DNA of 64,000 nt from Bradyrhizobium diazoefficiens (GCF_016599855.1 NZ_CP067041.1:1426001-1490000); one strand, 5' to 3'. Counted from the stretch's first letter, positions 48,589 through 59,253 are shown. Notes: generated by a model from the letters alone, not told the origin. Numbers and translations are program-made.

Positions 48589-49419
48589 CTAAGTAGGAAA
48601 GTCCGTCGCGCTCGTAACGCGAAGAGCGAGTTGGTACGGACCGTCGATTTGCTTCTGCAAGCGGACCATGCCCTTTATCCATCGGTCGATATTCTCTGCC
48701 TTGTTGCGGATATAATTCCGGACTTCGGCATGCGGTAATATGAGGAAATCTTCGGTTTCGATACCCCGCACAGCCGCGGTCGCTACGTCCTCGGCCGATA
48801 GTACTCCATCGCTCGATTGCGGGCCCGCAGGGATGCCATGTAACATCGGCGTGTTCACGCCTTGTGGACACAGAATAGAAACCCTGACCCCATCGTCCCA
48901 ATGGGTGATCGCTAAATTCTCAGCGAACCCAACGGCGGCGTGTTTCGTGGTCGAATAGACCGCGCTTCCGATCTGCGAGAGCAGGCCGGCGGCCGATATG
49001 GTGTTGAGAAAATAGCCGCTTCTACGCGCTCGCATTCCTGGAAGCAGCAGGCGAGCGGCATAAACATGCGCCATCACATTGACTGACCAGGCACGCTGCC
49101 AGACCTCATCTGGAACTGCGGCCGCGTTGACGAAACGCGATTGGAAGCCGGCGGCGATACCTGCATTGGAACAGAATAGGTCGATAGGGCCGGAGCGCAT
49201 CTCGGCCGTTTCGATCAGACGCCGGATATCGTCCTCACGACTGACGTCGCAGATCTGGGCTGCACCACCGACTGCGGCTGCAACATCGGTCGCGCGGGCC
49301 TCGTCGATGTCGGCCACCACGATCGCCCGCGCCCCCTCACGGCTCAACGCCTCGCACAGCGCCTTGCCGATACCGCTCGCCCCGCCAGTGACAACTACAT
49401 GCTTGCCGCGGACCTGCAT
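48589..49419 (-). CDS. Short-chain dehydrogenase/reductase
   Basis: 276 residues. ATG 49419 is used because the stop of the upstream thiolase shares a base with it (TGATG), indicating coupling, and the family starts there (VRGKHVVVTGGASGIGKAL). Cofactor motif TGGASGIG, SNAG in place of NNAG, and catalytic Tyr/Lys in SAVYSTTKHAAVG are intact; the C-terminal part carries the longer helical tail seen in SDRs of acyl-CoA pathways. It is the last gene of the minus-strand operon and probably oxidises a hydroxyacyl intermediate. Confidence 0.9.
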   Translation of the reverse strand: MQVRGKHVVVTGGASGIGKALCEALSREGARAIVVADIDEARATDVAAAVGGAAQICDVSREDDIRRLIETAEMRSGPIDLFCSNAGIAAGFQSRFVNAAAVPDEVWQRAWSVNVMAHVYAARLLLPGMRARRSGYFLNTISAAGLLSQIGSAVYSTTKHAAVGFAENLAITHWDDGVRVSILCPQGVNTPMLHGIPAGPQSSDGVLSAEDVATAAVRGIETEDFLILPHAEVRNYIRNKAENIDRWIKGMVRLQKQIDGPYQLALRVTSATDFPT

Positions 49420-50624
49420 CAGAAGACCTCGAAAAGGCCGGCGGCGCCCATGCCACCGCCGACGCACATTGTGACGACGCCGTATTTCGCTCGGCGCCGG
49501 CCTCCCTCGAAGAGTATATGGCCGGTCATGCGGGCGCCCGACATTCCATACTGATGGCCGATCGCGATGGCGCCGCCATTTACGTTGAGACGCTCGTCCG
49601 GAATACCGAGGCGGTCACGACAATAAATGACTTGGCAGGCGAAGGCCTCGTTGAGTTCCCACAAATCGATGTCGTCAACCTTGAGGCCATGTTGCCGCAA
49701 CAGCTTCGGGACGGCAAAAACCGGCCCGATGCCCATTTCGTCTGGTTCACATCCGGCGACCTGCATGCCCCGATAGGCCCCGAGGGGCTGCAGACCCCGT
49801 CGTCCCGCCTCTTTCGCTTCCATGAGTACCAAGGCCGCGGCTCCATCGGACAACTGACTGGCGTTACCAGCTGTTATGTACTCGCCTTTCGTGAGATGGA
49901 GTCCCCCCTTGAACGCTGGCTTGAGCCCTTGCAAATCTTCTAGCCGCGTCTGCGGCCTACTTCCTTCGTCACCGGCGAGTGTGACCTCCTTCTCCCGAGT
50001 CTGGCCACTTTCCTGGTCTGCTATCAGCATGGTCGTAGAGATCGGTTCGATCTCCTGTTGCAACAGGCCAGCCCGCTGAGCTCTCGCGGTACGTTGCTGC
50101 GAGCGCAGACCGAATTCATCCTGCTGGGCCCGGTCGACGCCGTACCGTCGCGACACCATTTCGGCGGTTTCCAGCATGCTCATGTAAATGGTCGGCACTT
50201 TCTCGGCCAAACCAGGATCATGCGCGCGCCAGTTATTGGCGTGTTCGTTCTGGACCAGCGAGATCGATTCCAGGCCGCCTGCCGCAACCACCGACATTCC
50301 ATCGGCGATCACCTGCTTGGCTCCCGTAGCGATTGCCATCAGGCCAGAGGCACATTGTCGGTCGATGCTCATCCCGGCGACGCTCACGGGCAAACCGGCG
50401 CGCAGAGCGGATTGCCGAGCGATGTTCGCGCCAGTAGTGCCTTGCTGCGTCGCTGCGCCCATTATTACGTCGTCGACTTCTACCGGTTCGACGCCAGCAC
50501 GCGTCACAGCCGCTGCTATGGCATGTCCGCCCAATACCTGTGCTTGGGTATTGTTGAAGCTGCCGCGGTAGGCCTTACCAATCGGAGTCCGGGCAGCAGA
50601 TACGATGACGGCCTCACGCATCAT
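49419..50624 (-). CDS. Acetyl-CoA acyltransferase (thiolase)
   Basis: 401 residues; ATG 50624 or 50621 ([21 protein letters not shown]) lies inside the end of the GntR gene. Nucleophile Cys in [15 protein letters not shown], His in [19 protein letters not shown] and the second Cys in [14 protein letters not shown] are all in place, so activity is expected. Thiolases end each beta-oxidation round by releasing acetyl-CoA. It is overlapped at both ends by its operon neighbours. The specific chain length or branched substrate is not evident. Confidence 0.95.
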   Translation of the reverse strand: MMREAVIVSAARTPIGKAYRGSFNNTQAQVLGGHAIAAAVTRAGVEPVEVDDVIMGAATQQGTTGANIARQSALRAGLPVSVAGMSIDRQCASGLMAIATGAKQVIADGMSVVAAGGLESISLVQNEHANNWRAHDPGLAEKVPTIYMSMLETAEMVSRRYGVDRAQQDEFGLRSQQRTARAQRAGLLQQEIEPISTTMLIADQESGQTREKEVTLAGDEGSRPQTRLEDLQGLKPAFKGGLHLTKGEYITAGNASQLSDGAAALVLMEAKEAGRRGLQPLGAYRGMQVAGCEPDEMGIGPVFAVPKLLRQHGLKVDDIDLWELNEAFACQVIYCRDRLGIPDERLNVNGGAIAIGHQYGMSGARMTGHILFEGGRRRAKYGVVTMCVGGGMGAAGLFEVF

Positions 50625-51354
50625 CCATGTCCTCATTTGCAAGTTTAAGAGAGTGTCCTTCATTGGAGTCGAAAGCGTCGTTGGGCAACTCGTCGAGCAT
50701 AGCCGTGCTGCGACGAATATGTTTCCGCGCAGCGGCTTCCGCCGCTTTTTCATCGCCTTCCAGAATCGCTTCGCCTATGCGACGGTAGTCGTCGAAACGC
50801 TGTTCGGACGAAATGCGCAGCTGAGTTCGCACCAAATGAACTTGGGTACTGGGCAGCAAGCGCAGCAGCTCGGCGTTATCTCCGATCCGCGTAATGATGC
50901 GATAGAAGCGGTCGCGCGCCCGAACCATCTCGTAGCATTCGTTCTCGTGGGCGAAGGCGATCAGTTCCCGGTAGGCATCATTGAAACGGCGGCGCCGGCC
51001 CGGCTTTCTGATGTTACTGGCCGCCAAGCGTGCTGCCAATCCGATCATCAACTCGAGTATGAGCAGGATGTCGCGCGCTTCCCTGCGCGAGAGCCGCCGG
51101 ATCTGCGCGCCGCGGAAGGGGTGGGCGGCGGCCACTCCCTCCGCCGAAAGGCGCTTTATTGCCTCCCGTACGGTGCTTCGGCCGACGCCATAGCGGCGCA
51201 TCAGATCCGGCTCGACGAGACGTTGGCCTGGAGCGTAACGTCCATCGTAAAGCCCTGCTACCACATCCGAAACGATGCGGTCGGAGGCGCTACGAGGAAT
51301 TTCACCCTCAGGCGGCGCGCGCTTGAGTTTAGTCGAGCGGCTCAATTGCGCCAT
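50614..51354 (-). CDS. GntR-family (FadR/FCD-type) regulator
   Basis: 246 residues. The winged helix N-terminus reads [29 protein letters not shown], and the all-helical FCD ligand domain follows ([23 protein letters not shown], then the metal-site-type HENE and HIRRS histidines). Unusually the regulator gene lies inside the catabolic operon: its ATG overlaps the dehydrogenase stop by 13 bases and its end overlaps the thiolase start. It probably represses the operon until an acyl-type inducer appears. Confidence 0.9.
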   Translation of the reverse strand: MAQLSRSTKLKRAPPEGEIPRSASDRIVSDVVAGLYDGRYAPGQRLVEPDLMRRYGVGRSTVREAIKRLSAEGVAAAHPFRGAQIRRLSRREARDILLILELMIGLAARLAASNIRKPGRRRRFNDAYRELIAFAHENECYEMVRARDRFYRIITRIGDNAELLRLLPSTQVHLVRTQLRISSEQRFDDYRRIGEAILEGDEKAAEAAARKHIRRSTAMLDELPNDAFDSNEGHSLKLANEDMDDA

Positions 51355-52196
51355 CCTTTACGGCCGCGCCCGCCGATATAGCCCGCCTGAACGCGTTGTT
51401 TGAGGAGCGGCCTTGGTCGGAAGCGCTCCCCGTACGCGTCGAACATGATTTGCTGTGCCTGCAGACAAAGACTGGAGCTCGTCGCGTCCATCAATTCGAA
51501 TGGACCCATCGGGTGTCCCAGGCCAAGACGGCAAGCCAAATCGATATCTTCCGACGTTGCGACGCCTTCCTCGACCAGTCGCACAGCTTCGATCATCAGA
51601 ACGTGAAGAAGCCTATTTACGGCAAACCCCGTGACATCCTTGATACGGATTGGCGTCTTACCGATGCTGCTGCAGATCCGCATCGTCTCGTCTATCGTCG
51701 ACTCGACAGTTTCGATAGCCGGAATAACCTCCACTAGCTTCATCCGCGAAACCGGCGAGAAGTAATGCGTACCGATGAAACGAGGACGCCGCTCCGGGGA
51801 GACGAACGACGCAAGCACGCTAATCGGGATGGTTGAAGTGTTCGTGGCAAAGATGCAGTCCGGTTTGCAAATCTGGTCAAGAGTCTTCAATACTTCGGAC
51901 TTCACGTCTTGCTGTTCGAATACAGCCTCAACGAGTACGTCGCGGTCTTTGAATGTGTCGAAGTCGACTGCTGTTCGGATGGCGCCGAGAACTTCGGCCT
52001 TTCGATCGGCTGTGTAGAACGACCGGGCGGTGCCCCTGTCGTACAGCTCGTTCAATCGCCGAATAGCGAGAGATAGAGCTTCCCCTGACTTGTCGCAGAG
52101 GACCACGTCATGACCGGCAAGTGCATGTACGAGCGCGATCTCCGTACCCATTAGACCGGCCCCAACCACACCGATTCTATCTTTCCCTGCCGTCAT
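51342..52196 (-). CDS. 3-hydroxyacyl-CoA dehydrogenase
   Basis: 284 residues, the length of stand-alone PaaH/Hbd-type enzymes. NAD motif IGVVGAGLMGTEIA, the segment IFATNTSTIPIS with the catalytic-loop Ser/Asn, the catalytic His in RFIGTHYFSPVSRMKLVEVI and the Glu partner, and DVTGFAVNRLLHVLMIEAVRLVEEG in the dimerisation domain are all intact. It starts the operon that continues with the GntR regulator, thiolase and SDR; together they cover the last oxidation and cleavage steps of a beta-oxidation-like pathway. Confidence 0.93.
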   Translation of the reverse strand: MTAGKDRIGVVGAGLMGTEIALVHALAGHDVVLCDKSGEALSLAIRRLNELYDRGTARSFYTADRKAEVLGAIRTAVDFDTFKDRDVLVEAVFEQQDVKSEVLKTLDQICKPDCIFATNTSTIPISVLASFVSPERRPRFIGTHYFSPVSRMKLVEVIPAIETVESTIDETMRICSSIGKTPIRIKDVTGFAVNRLLHVLMIEAVRLVEEGVATSEDIDLACRLGLGHPMGPFELMDATSSSLCLQAQQIMFDAYGERFRPRPLLKQRVQAGYIGGRGRKGWRN

Positions 52197-52218
52197 AGCG
52201 TCTTCTCCCCAGTTACAT

Positions 52219-52758
52219 TCAGTGCTCGAGGTTCATAGCCATCTGACAAGCCAACTGGGCAAGCGGTGCGCTCTTTACCGCCAACCTTCGACGCATCCGC
52301 ACTCGCAGCGGTGCCATCCACAGCTCGTTTGGCGATGCCCTGCAGAATGGACGCAATCCGAAATAGGCCGACGAATGTAGAGCCCAATCCGGCGCCGCTT
52401 GCACCAGGAAGACGCGACCCGGCACGAAATCAATGACGTAGAACATGCTGCCGATGACTGTGAGGTCGGTGCAGAGCGCGTGAACGCAAGGTACGGGAAT
52501 GTCAGCTTTACCCAAGGCACCCAGCACGCGGAGTTCGCGATCGACGGCATGAGCGGTCGGCCGAACGTTACATTGTTCCGCAGCACGTAATCTCCGGGGA
52601 TCGCTTTAAGGCGATAAGTCGGGCTGGATTCGCCGCCGGCAAACCGTTCGACGATCAGAGGACTGCGGATTCCTGTCACCTCCTCGCGAAGCCACGCGGT
52701 CGAACGTTCGAGCGGTAGGAGGGTCTTCTGTCTTGAGGAAAATGGCTGGCTCGTTCAT
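52219..52758 (-). pseudogene. Aminoglycoside-phosphotransferase-like kinase (ACAD10/11-type), broken
   Basis: From ATG 52758 (MNEPAIFLKTEDPPT) the minus strand reads, in changing frames, VTGIRSPLIVERFAGGESSPTYRL, GDYVLR, VLGALGKADIPVPCVHALC and IGSMFYVIDFVPGRVFLV, the N-lobe of the phosphotransferase family often encoded beside acyl-CoA dehydrogenases. The catalytic HGD and DxD parts are missing. It is divergent from the broken acyl-CoA dehydrogenase and lies upstream of the beta-oxidation operon. Confidence 0.75.
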
Positions 52759-52896
52759 TTCTTTTCAGAAGATTCTTTCGGAGTTAGCTGGCGGAGCATA
52801 CGCCTCGGGGTAGGTCTGTCAATATCGTCAGACGATATTGCGCGCCGATTTGAGGTAGGTTCGAACCGTCGAGGCTTAAGGCATGAGGGATGACCA

Positions 52897-54158
52897 ATGT
52901 TCGAAAAGTCGCAGCGGGTTGAGCAGCTTGAGACCGAGCTCCAAGCGTTTATGGCCAAACACGTCTATCCGAACGAAGCTCGCTTCTATCGTGAATCGGA
53001 GGATCTGGGGCCCTGGAAGGTGCAGCCGATGTTGGAGGAATCGAAGGTCCTGGCCAAAAAAGAAGGGCTCTGGAACCTCTTTCTGACGGATTCTCCGCTC
53101 GGGCCCGGGCTGTCCAACCTCGAATATGCGCCGCTATGCGAGATGATGGGGCGTTCCCATCTTGCTCCAGAGGTGTTCAATCGCTCCGCCCCAGATACTG
53201 GCAACATGCAGGTTCTGGTCCGTTACGGTAGCGAGGCGCAGAAAAGGCAGTGGCTGAATCCTCCCTTGGCGGGAGAAATCCGCTCGTCCTTTGCAATGAC
53301 CGAGCCTGATATCGCGTCCAGCGATGCCACCAACATCGAGAGTAGTATCCGGCGGGAAGGCGACCAGTACGTAATCAATGGTCACAAGTGGTACACCACC
53401 GGGCGACAGATCCGCGGTGCAAGATCATCATCTTCATGGGCAAGATGGCGCCAGATGATCCTGACCGCTATCGGCAGCAATCAATGATACTGGTCCCGAA
53501 GGATACGCCTGGGATCGAAGTGGTTCGTTCGATTCCGGTCTTCGGCTTTTACGGGGTTCCCGATCGTGCTTCGGAGGTGATTTTTCGAGATGTTCGCGTC
53601 TCGGCGGAAAACATCCTGCTGGGCGAGGGGCGCGGCTTCGAAATTGCCCAGGGCCGCCTTGGCCCTGGGCGCATCCATCATTGCATGCATCTGATCGGAT
53701 TGGCTGAAAGAAGCCTTGAGAAGATGTGCGTGCGCAGTCAGCAGCGGCGGCCATTTGGCAAAGCCTTGGCTGCGCAGTCCGTAACGCGCGAGCGCATCGC
53801 CGAGGCGCGCATTATGATCGAGCAGGCCCGTCTGTTGACGCTGAAAGCGGCATTCATGATGGATACGGTCGGCAATAAGGTCGCAAGAGCCGAGGTTGCG
53901 ATGATCAAGGTCGCTGTACCCAAGGTGGCCGCAGCAGTGATCGACTGGGCCATACAAGCGTTCGGCGGCGGCGGCACGAGCAACGATTTCGGATTGGCCG
54001 CGGGCTACGCGACCGCGCGACTTCTGCGACTAGCGGACGGGCCCGACGAAGTGCACCGCGATCAGATCGCTCGAATCGAGTTGCGCAAATCCATCGATTT
54101 GCTGCCGGTGCAGTGGGGGGGCGGCGATCAGCGATCGGGCATTGCCGAAATCTCGTGA
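52897..54158 (+). pseudogene. Acyl-CoA dehydrogenase with a single frameshift
   Basis: The first frame (ATG 52897) encodes the N-terminal helical domain and mid-domain to NGHKWYTTG (FAD segment [16 protein letters not shown]). Between 53400 and 53415 one base has been lost or gained, and the second frame continues with [74 protein letters not shown] and [18 protein letters not shown] to TGA 54158. Both halves are otherwise perfect and full length (about 415 residues), so the break looks very recent or may be a sequencing error. This enzyme would carry out the first step of the pathway completed by the operon on the other strand. Confidence 0.85.
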
Positions 54159-54394
54159 TTGTCGCCGGTGCGCAATTTGACGCCAAAATAACATGGCTGC
54201 ATCAACGAAGTGAGGAGGCCGCGTCGTTTTCGATTCCTCAAGCGGATTCGCTTGGCTCACATTGGAAAACCCGCACGCATGAATACGATTCTCGCTTGTC
54301 GTATGGCGGCATATCGCGGGCGCGGTACGACGCTGAGAGCAGGAACCGAGCTTCAGAACTATAGTCGTGAGGAGCCGCGACAAGGCCTTCGCCT

Positions 54395-54780
54395 GACGAG
54401 TAGAGAAGCCGAACGCCGAACTTATTGCGACGGCCCCTCCACCAGGCGTTTTCAGCTTGAATAAAGGCTGGCTCCTGGGCTGGATTGCCACAGACCGCGT
54501 TCTCGACCCAACCACCTGCCACGGCACCGGCAAGTAATGGCCGCAGCGGTTATGTTCCTGTGGTGATGTCCAGCTTGTTACTATTGCTGATGTTACTTCG
54601 GCAGCTGCCGCCCAAGTCAAAGATTGTTGAACTACGATACGAACTGTTGCGGTCAGTATGTAATCGGGATCAATGATCCGAGCGATCGGGCGAGGGTGGT
54701 GGTCGCGGCACCGAAGGCGGCAGGTACTGGCACAACGAATTGAAGGTGCCGCTCCAGCAGTAGAAGGCAGTACGAGGCCG
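54395..54780. pseudogene. Asp/Glu-racemase-superfamily relic with inverted 5' half
   Basis: Bases 54395-54528 on the minus strand match 5917-6053 of the intact racemase gene (VAGGWVENAVCGNPAQEPAF against VAGGWVENVVRGDPALEPAF). Bases 54536-54780 on the plus strand match 6067-6300 (VPVV-MSSLLLL, LRQLPPKSKI). Turning the first segment round would restore a continuous gene, so an in-place inversion happened with its breakpoint near 54530. Several indels show later decay. Confidence 0.8.
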
Positions 54781-55291
54781 TGCTCGGCATTCTGGGTGTC
54801 GACTGATTTCGTTGTCCGAGTTTGCCTTGGCCCTTCGAGCGGAAGGAAATCCTTCGGCTTCTCTCCTCATCTAGGTGCGTCCTCCGCGGCGAAGGTCACC
54901 CACGCGTATTAGTAGCTACCTATGCAGGGAGCTATCAGCAGCGCGGGGATCAGCTATGTTCGCTCGCGAAGGTGAAGATGTTCAAATGAAACACTCGAGT
55001 TTCACCGCAGACACGCCCATCACCGATCCGATCAACTTGCTGGATCAACGGATGAGGTGCCCGATCTCCGTTGGGCGCGCTGGGATGCGTAGTGTGATGG
55101 TAGTTTCTGGGGTTTGGCCGTCGCGGTGGCTGTTCCGACAATCAGGAGAGCGAAATTCGAGCGCGGTGCGCGAGCGAGGGCCCTATAGTCTAGCTCCTTT
55201 GTCAGCATTGTATTGAAGGGGCACGGCTATTACGAATAGCCCGACGCTCAATTGCCGCCCCCGTACTCGTGAGCATAAGAAGAAACGGTCG
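54781..55291. other. Gap, nothing recognised
   Basis: About 500 bases between the racemase relic and the SET-domain gene; no tts-, nod-box-like or terminator element was seen. Confidence 0.4.
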
Positions 55292-55318
55292 ATGGTCAGC
55301 ATCAAGAAGGTACACACG

Positions 55319-55738
55319 ATGGTCGAGAAAGTCATTGATCGGAGCAACGCTATCTATGTCAAAACTGTGCCGCGAAAAAATCGCGGCGTATTTGCAAACA
55401 TTCCATTTAAGGTTGGCGAGGTGATTGAGCGCGCTCCAACCTGGGGATTTGATGATAATCAAGGCAAACTGTTAGATCGTACGGGAATTTTTGAATACTA
55501 CTTCGTGCGGAACGATCGACATCTCACGGGGGGCTCTCTGGCAGGCTACGTCGTTTTCGGATGGATCTCGATCGCGAACCACTCTTTGATCCCGAATGCA
55601 CAAATAATGTGGACTGATGGCGCGTCCGGCGCCTGGGCGAGCATTGTAGCAATAAAGGACATACAGGTGGATGATGAAATAACACACCGTTACACGAATA
55701 TTTCCGCTTATCCTGATAGGAGCAACTTCATTGACTAA
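55319..55738 (+). CDS. SET-domain protein (putative protein-lysine methyltransferase)
   Basis: 139 residues from ATG 55319, preceded by AAGAAGGT at 8 bases; an ATG at 55292 would add nine residues. SET landmarks occur in the right order: GVFANIPFKVGEVIERAP (the GxG/FA entry strand), FGWISIANHSLIPNAQIMW (the NHS..PN knot motif) and DIQVDDEITHRYTN (the GEExxxxY-type closing motif with Tyr). No pre-SET, post-SET Cys cluster or secretion signal is visible. In bacteria such minimal SET proteins may modify host or own proteins; some symbionts and pathogens deliver them to host nuclei (family knowledge, not shown here). It stands alone, with AT-richer codons than its neighbours. Confidence 0.75.
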   Translation: MVEKVIDRSNAIYVKTVPRKNRGVFANIPFKVGEVIERAPTWGFDDNQGKLLDRTGIFEYYFVRNDRHLTGGSLAGYVVFGWISIANHSLIPNAQIMWTDGASGAWASIVAIKDIQVDDEITHRYTNISAYPDRSNFID

Positions 55739-56769
55739 GCGCAAAGATCGTCGGTCAAGTGTCGACGACGAGGACGTAGAATGCGCGGCGATAGAGAGAT
55801 CTCTCGCCGTCAGGAGTCGAATGTCCGCTTCATGCCGCGGTTTTCCAGAATCATTACTTAGCTTGACGCAAGGCTCGCGACAGCGGACGAACGACAGGTT
55901 CTGACCGCCGGCGCTCTGCGGCATTGCCAACCTCAATATTGGGGCATCCGGTGCTGAAGGCTTGGCTACATTTGGCGGCGAGAAGGAAACCGGCGGGCGC
56001 ATATCCGGATCGATACATGGAAGCCTATATGCGGCGCGCGACGAACACGATCAACTACGATTGGACGCCGCCGCTCGTCCAAGCCGTCAAGTTCGACGTT
56101 GCGTGAGCGAGGATCGGTGGTGAGCACTCCCCAACCATCTCTGGCTCCGCCGGCGACTGCCTGGTGCCGATCGGCATCTCGAAGCTCCATGGTCGGTACG
56201 GTTTGCCGGCGATGCCATCGTATGAATGGGCGATGCGTGCATCCAATGATCGAGTGCCCCGCCAATCCACGTCACCAACTTACATGTGTCGAACGAATAC
56301 GACTGGCTGTAAGAGCTGCTATGACCGGGAGAACCTGCGAGATCGTTCATGTCGACATCGAAGAAACTCAGCGCTTCGATCATTTGGCCCGTCGAAAACC
56401 AAGCGTCGCTCATGCTGCCTGTCGGATTTGCGACATGTGTCGCGGCCGAGACAGAGAGTCGCCTGAGCAAACAATCTCAACTAATTGAGTTGTAGCGTTG
56501 GCACGAAGCTTCAAGAGGGGATGTCATCCAACATCGTACGTTCAGCGATTCACCGTGATGGCTTATAGGAGTCTTGCAACTCAATTCCGTGTATCCACTG
56601 CGTGTCCCGAATTCATGGGAGAGGAGGATTCTCGGCGAACATAGATCTGTTGTTCCCGGAAAGATGGCACCTTGATTTCAATGAACAAGATGGCCGGAGC
56701 AAAAAACGGTGGCCGCTTCGCAGTGGCACGGACTGAGAAGACGGGCGAACAGCCATTATCTCGCCGTCG
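55739..56769. other. Long gap with no recognised gene
   Basis: About 1 kb. A short plus-strand frame near 55924-56106 (RYMEAYMRRATNTINYDW) has coding-like composition but no assignable family. No IS ends were seen. Confidence 0.4.
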
Positions 56770-58073
56770 AGCATTTTGGGAAACTGCGAAGATTGCTGCC
56801 CAATGGTGCTGACGCAGGTTGGGCAGATTGCAATGATGACGACCGGCGTTTGTCGGCCGACTTGGAGCTGAGGCGCTCGCCGCGGCGGCGCTGGCCACAA
56901 GGGTCTATCTCGTTATCTTCACCTCCGGCGCGGGACTCCTGGCAGCGATCGTACCATTGGCGGCGCAAGCGTTCGGCGCACACAACCTAGGCGTAGTGCG
57001 GCGCTCCCTGCGTATGGGTCTCTGGATGGGGATATTGCTATCACTCCCGATTGTGGCATTTGCGCTGCGGGGAGAGAACGTACTACTCTTTCTTGGCCAA
57101 GTGCCGGACGCGACGAGTCTCGCCCAGCAATATCTGTTTCTACTGGTCTGGAGCGTGGCGCCCGCGCTGTGTTTTGAGGCGATCCTTAATTTCACGAGCG
57201 CGCTCAATCGGCCAGAGCGGGCTTTGTGGATCATGGTCATGTCGTTCCCGTCAACGCTCTGCAGTTTGTTTGCTGATCTATGGGGAGTTCGGCCTGCCTC
57301 CGCTCGAGCTGTTCGGAGCGGGTTTGGCGACGGCGATCGTGAACTGTGGGACGCTCTTGGTCGGCTTGTGGTGCGCCACAATGTGCCGCCCCTTCCGTGA
57401 CTACCACGTGCTTGGCACGTATCTGGCGCTTCGAGTGAACCTCAGTGCGGCAGCTGATAGTAATCGGGACGCCAATCTCATTGGCCTCGGTGATCGGATA
57501 TGCGTCATCCTCCGCGACAGCGCTGCTGGTCGGCCAGATCAGCACCAGCGCACTTGCTGCACATCAGATCGTCCTCCAGGTCGGCACGACCTTCTCATGA
57601 TCTCTTTCGGCATCAGCACAACGGCCGCCGCGCGCGTCAGCAACGAGGGCCGCAATGCGGTTCCGGCATTAAGCGGGCAGGTCAGGTCGCGATGATGACG
57701 CTTACGGTTATCGCCACGCGCGTGGAGGTCGCCGAGCCGTTTTTGGGCAAATCGCCCGGTGCTGCCGACGCGACGATCAGACCAGCTGAAGAGCTCCTTT
57801 TGGTTGGCGCGAGCTGCTTTATCTCTGATACCGTCAAGACCATCGCGGCAGGCAGCCTGCCGGGACTTAAGGACAAGCTCGTGCCACTTCTGTTCGCTGG
57901 CGTCTCCTATTGGGTGGCTGGCTTTTCCGTTAGCTACGCTGGGTTTGAAGATCGGACTTGGAGCCATTGGCATCTGGATTGGCTTGTCGATCGCGACGAC
58001 GGCCTATGCGGGGCTCCTCGTGCTGCGTTTCCAGCTGCTCGCAAACGGCTTGCTCTTCAAAGCGGATACTTGA
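56770..58073 (+). pseudogene. MATE-family efflux transporter, multiply frameshifted
   Basis: Successive frames give FWETAKIAA and MVLTQVGQIAMMTTG, then LAAIVPLAAQAFGAHNLGVVRRSLRMGLWMGI, QYLFLLVWSVAPALCFEAIL, ELFGAGLATAIVNCG, ALAAHQIVLQVG, FGISTTAAARVS, LLVGASCFISDTVKTIAAGSLPGLKD, VPLLFAGVSYWVAGF and GAIGIWIGLSIATTAYAGLLVLRFQLL. Nearly all twelve membrane segments of a NorM-type Na+/H+-drug antiporter can be found, broken by at least five indels and one larger loss near 57440. Confidence 0.8.
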
Positions 58074-58356
58074 CCACCTAAAGGGGAGATGATGGCTGCC
58101 GATCCGGGCCGCGCTCCCTTCCTTGCTGAGCGCGTCCGCGACGGATCACGAAACCGCGCCCGCACCGCCGCAAACGAAGGGCGCTGAGCTACGTGGGCAA
58201 GCTCGCTTCGCAAAATGTCCTCAGCGCGTCGCAATCGGAGGCTTCCTTCACGCATACGCGCTTCAGCGTGGCGCAGAGTCGCGCTCCGCAGGTGATGTCG
58301 ATGCAACGGGCAATCAGCTTGCCGGGCATGACGATAGCGCTCCGACCGCGGTCTGG

Positions 58357-59013
58357 CTACTTTTCGTCGAGCCTGAACGGTTCCTCCTTATCAGATGGCA
58401 CGGTCTCTTCCGCCATCGCCAGCATCATCGCGACCATCACGTAATTGCCGGCGACCGCGGTGAGATCGACGATCTGCTGATCGTTCAAGATCTTCTTAGC
58501 CCGCGCGTAGGTTTCATCTGTCACCTTCCTGGCCGTGGTGAGCTCGGTGACGAAATCGTACACGGCCGCTTCATCGTCGGCCATCATCGATGGCCGGTTG
58601 CCGGCCTTCAGCTCGGCTATGACCCTATTAGACAAGCCGGCCCTTTCCGCGAGCGGGGCATGCGTGAACCATTCAACCTGCGAGCGCCACTGCCGGCCGA
58701 TAATCAGGATCGCGAACTCGTTAAGCCTAGTCGGTACCGAGGTCTGCCAGCGCAAATAATAGAACAAGTCGTACAGCCTTTGGCCGAGCACGGGGCTGCG
58801 GATCATCGCATTGTAGGGCCCGCCAAGGCCGACACTCGACACCTTCATGATCTGATTCGCCAGCGGCTTCTGCTGTTCGTTGAGCTGATTCATCGTGACC
58901 TGCGGAAAGCGCGGCTCCTTGCTGAAGGCTAGTACGGGAAACATCGTGGCGGCGAGCCAGGCACAGGCTGGGCCGAGTGTGAGCGACGACAGGCAGACCG
59001 ACGCAACATGCAT
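58357..59013 (-). CDS. Carboxymuconolactone-decarboxylase-family protein with signal peptide
   Basis: 218 residues from ATG 59013. Residues 1-30 (MHVASVCLSSLTLGPACAWL, cut near VLAF) look like a signal peptide, so export is probable. The AhpD/CMD helical domain follows: QIMKVSSVGLGGPYNAMIRSP, LNEFAILIIGRQWRSQVEWFTHAPLAERAGLS (the E...H..A region of the family), and VYDFVTELTTARKVTDETY with DLTAVAGNYVMVAMML at the end. There is no CxxC, so AhpD-type peroxidase chemistry is unlikely. Family members decarboxylate or isomerise small lactones, but most secreted ones are uncharacterised. It is convergent with the MATE relic. Confidence 0.8.
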   Translation of the reverse strand: MHVASVCLSSLTLGPACAWLAATMFPVLAFSKEPRFPQVTMNQLNEQQKPLANQIMKVSSVGLGGPYNAMIRSPVLGQRLYDLFYYLRWQTSVPTRLNEFAILIIGRQWRSQVEWFTHAPLAERAGLSNRVIAELKAGNRPSMMADDEAAVYDFVTELTTARKVTDETYARAKKILNDQQIVDLTAVAGNYVMVAMMLAMAEETVPSDKEEPFRLDEK

Positions 59014-59253
59014 GGGGTGCTCCGGTTTCGTTTCTATCGGAGGAATACCAGTCGAGCCGCGAGTCACCCACCAGCTGTGCGAGCGCAGGTCAGCTCGTCA
59101 AATTGCGACGATCGGCTAGACATTGCAGTCACCATCATCGCGCGTACGTTTATGAACCCTAGGGTGACATGCGCGGTCATCAAATCAAGTACTAGAGTTG
59201 GTAGTTTGTAGGGCGCTAAAATTGTGGGAATAGTTGCCGCGCGTCAGACCTGA

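Noticed and set aside
58123..58932. 269-codon plus-strand frame across the carboxymuconolactone-decarboxylase-like gene
   Set aside because: Antisense shadow of a gene with clear motifs and signal peptide; Arg/His-rich composition without domain signature.
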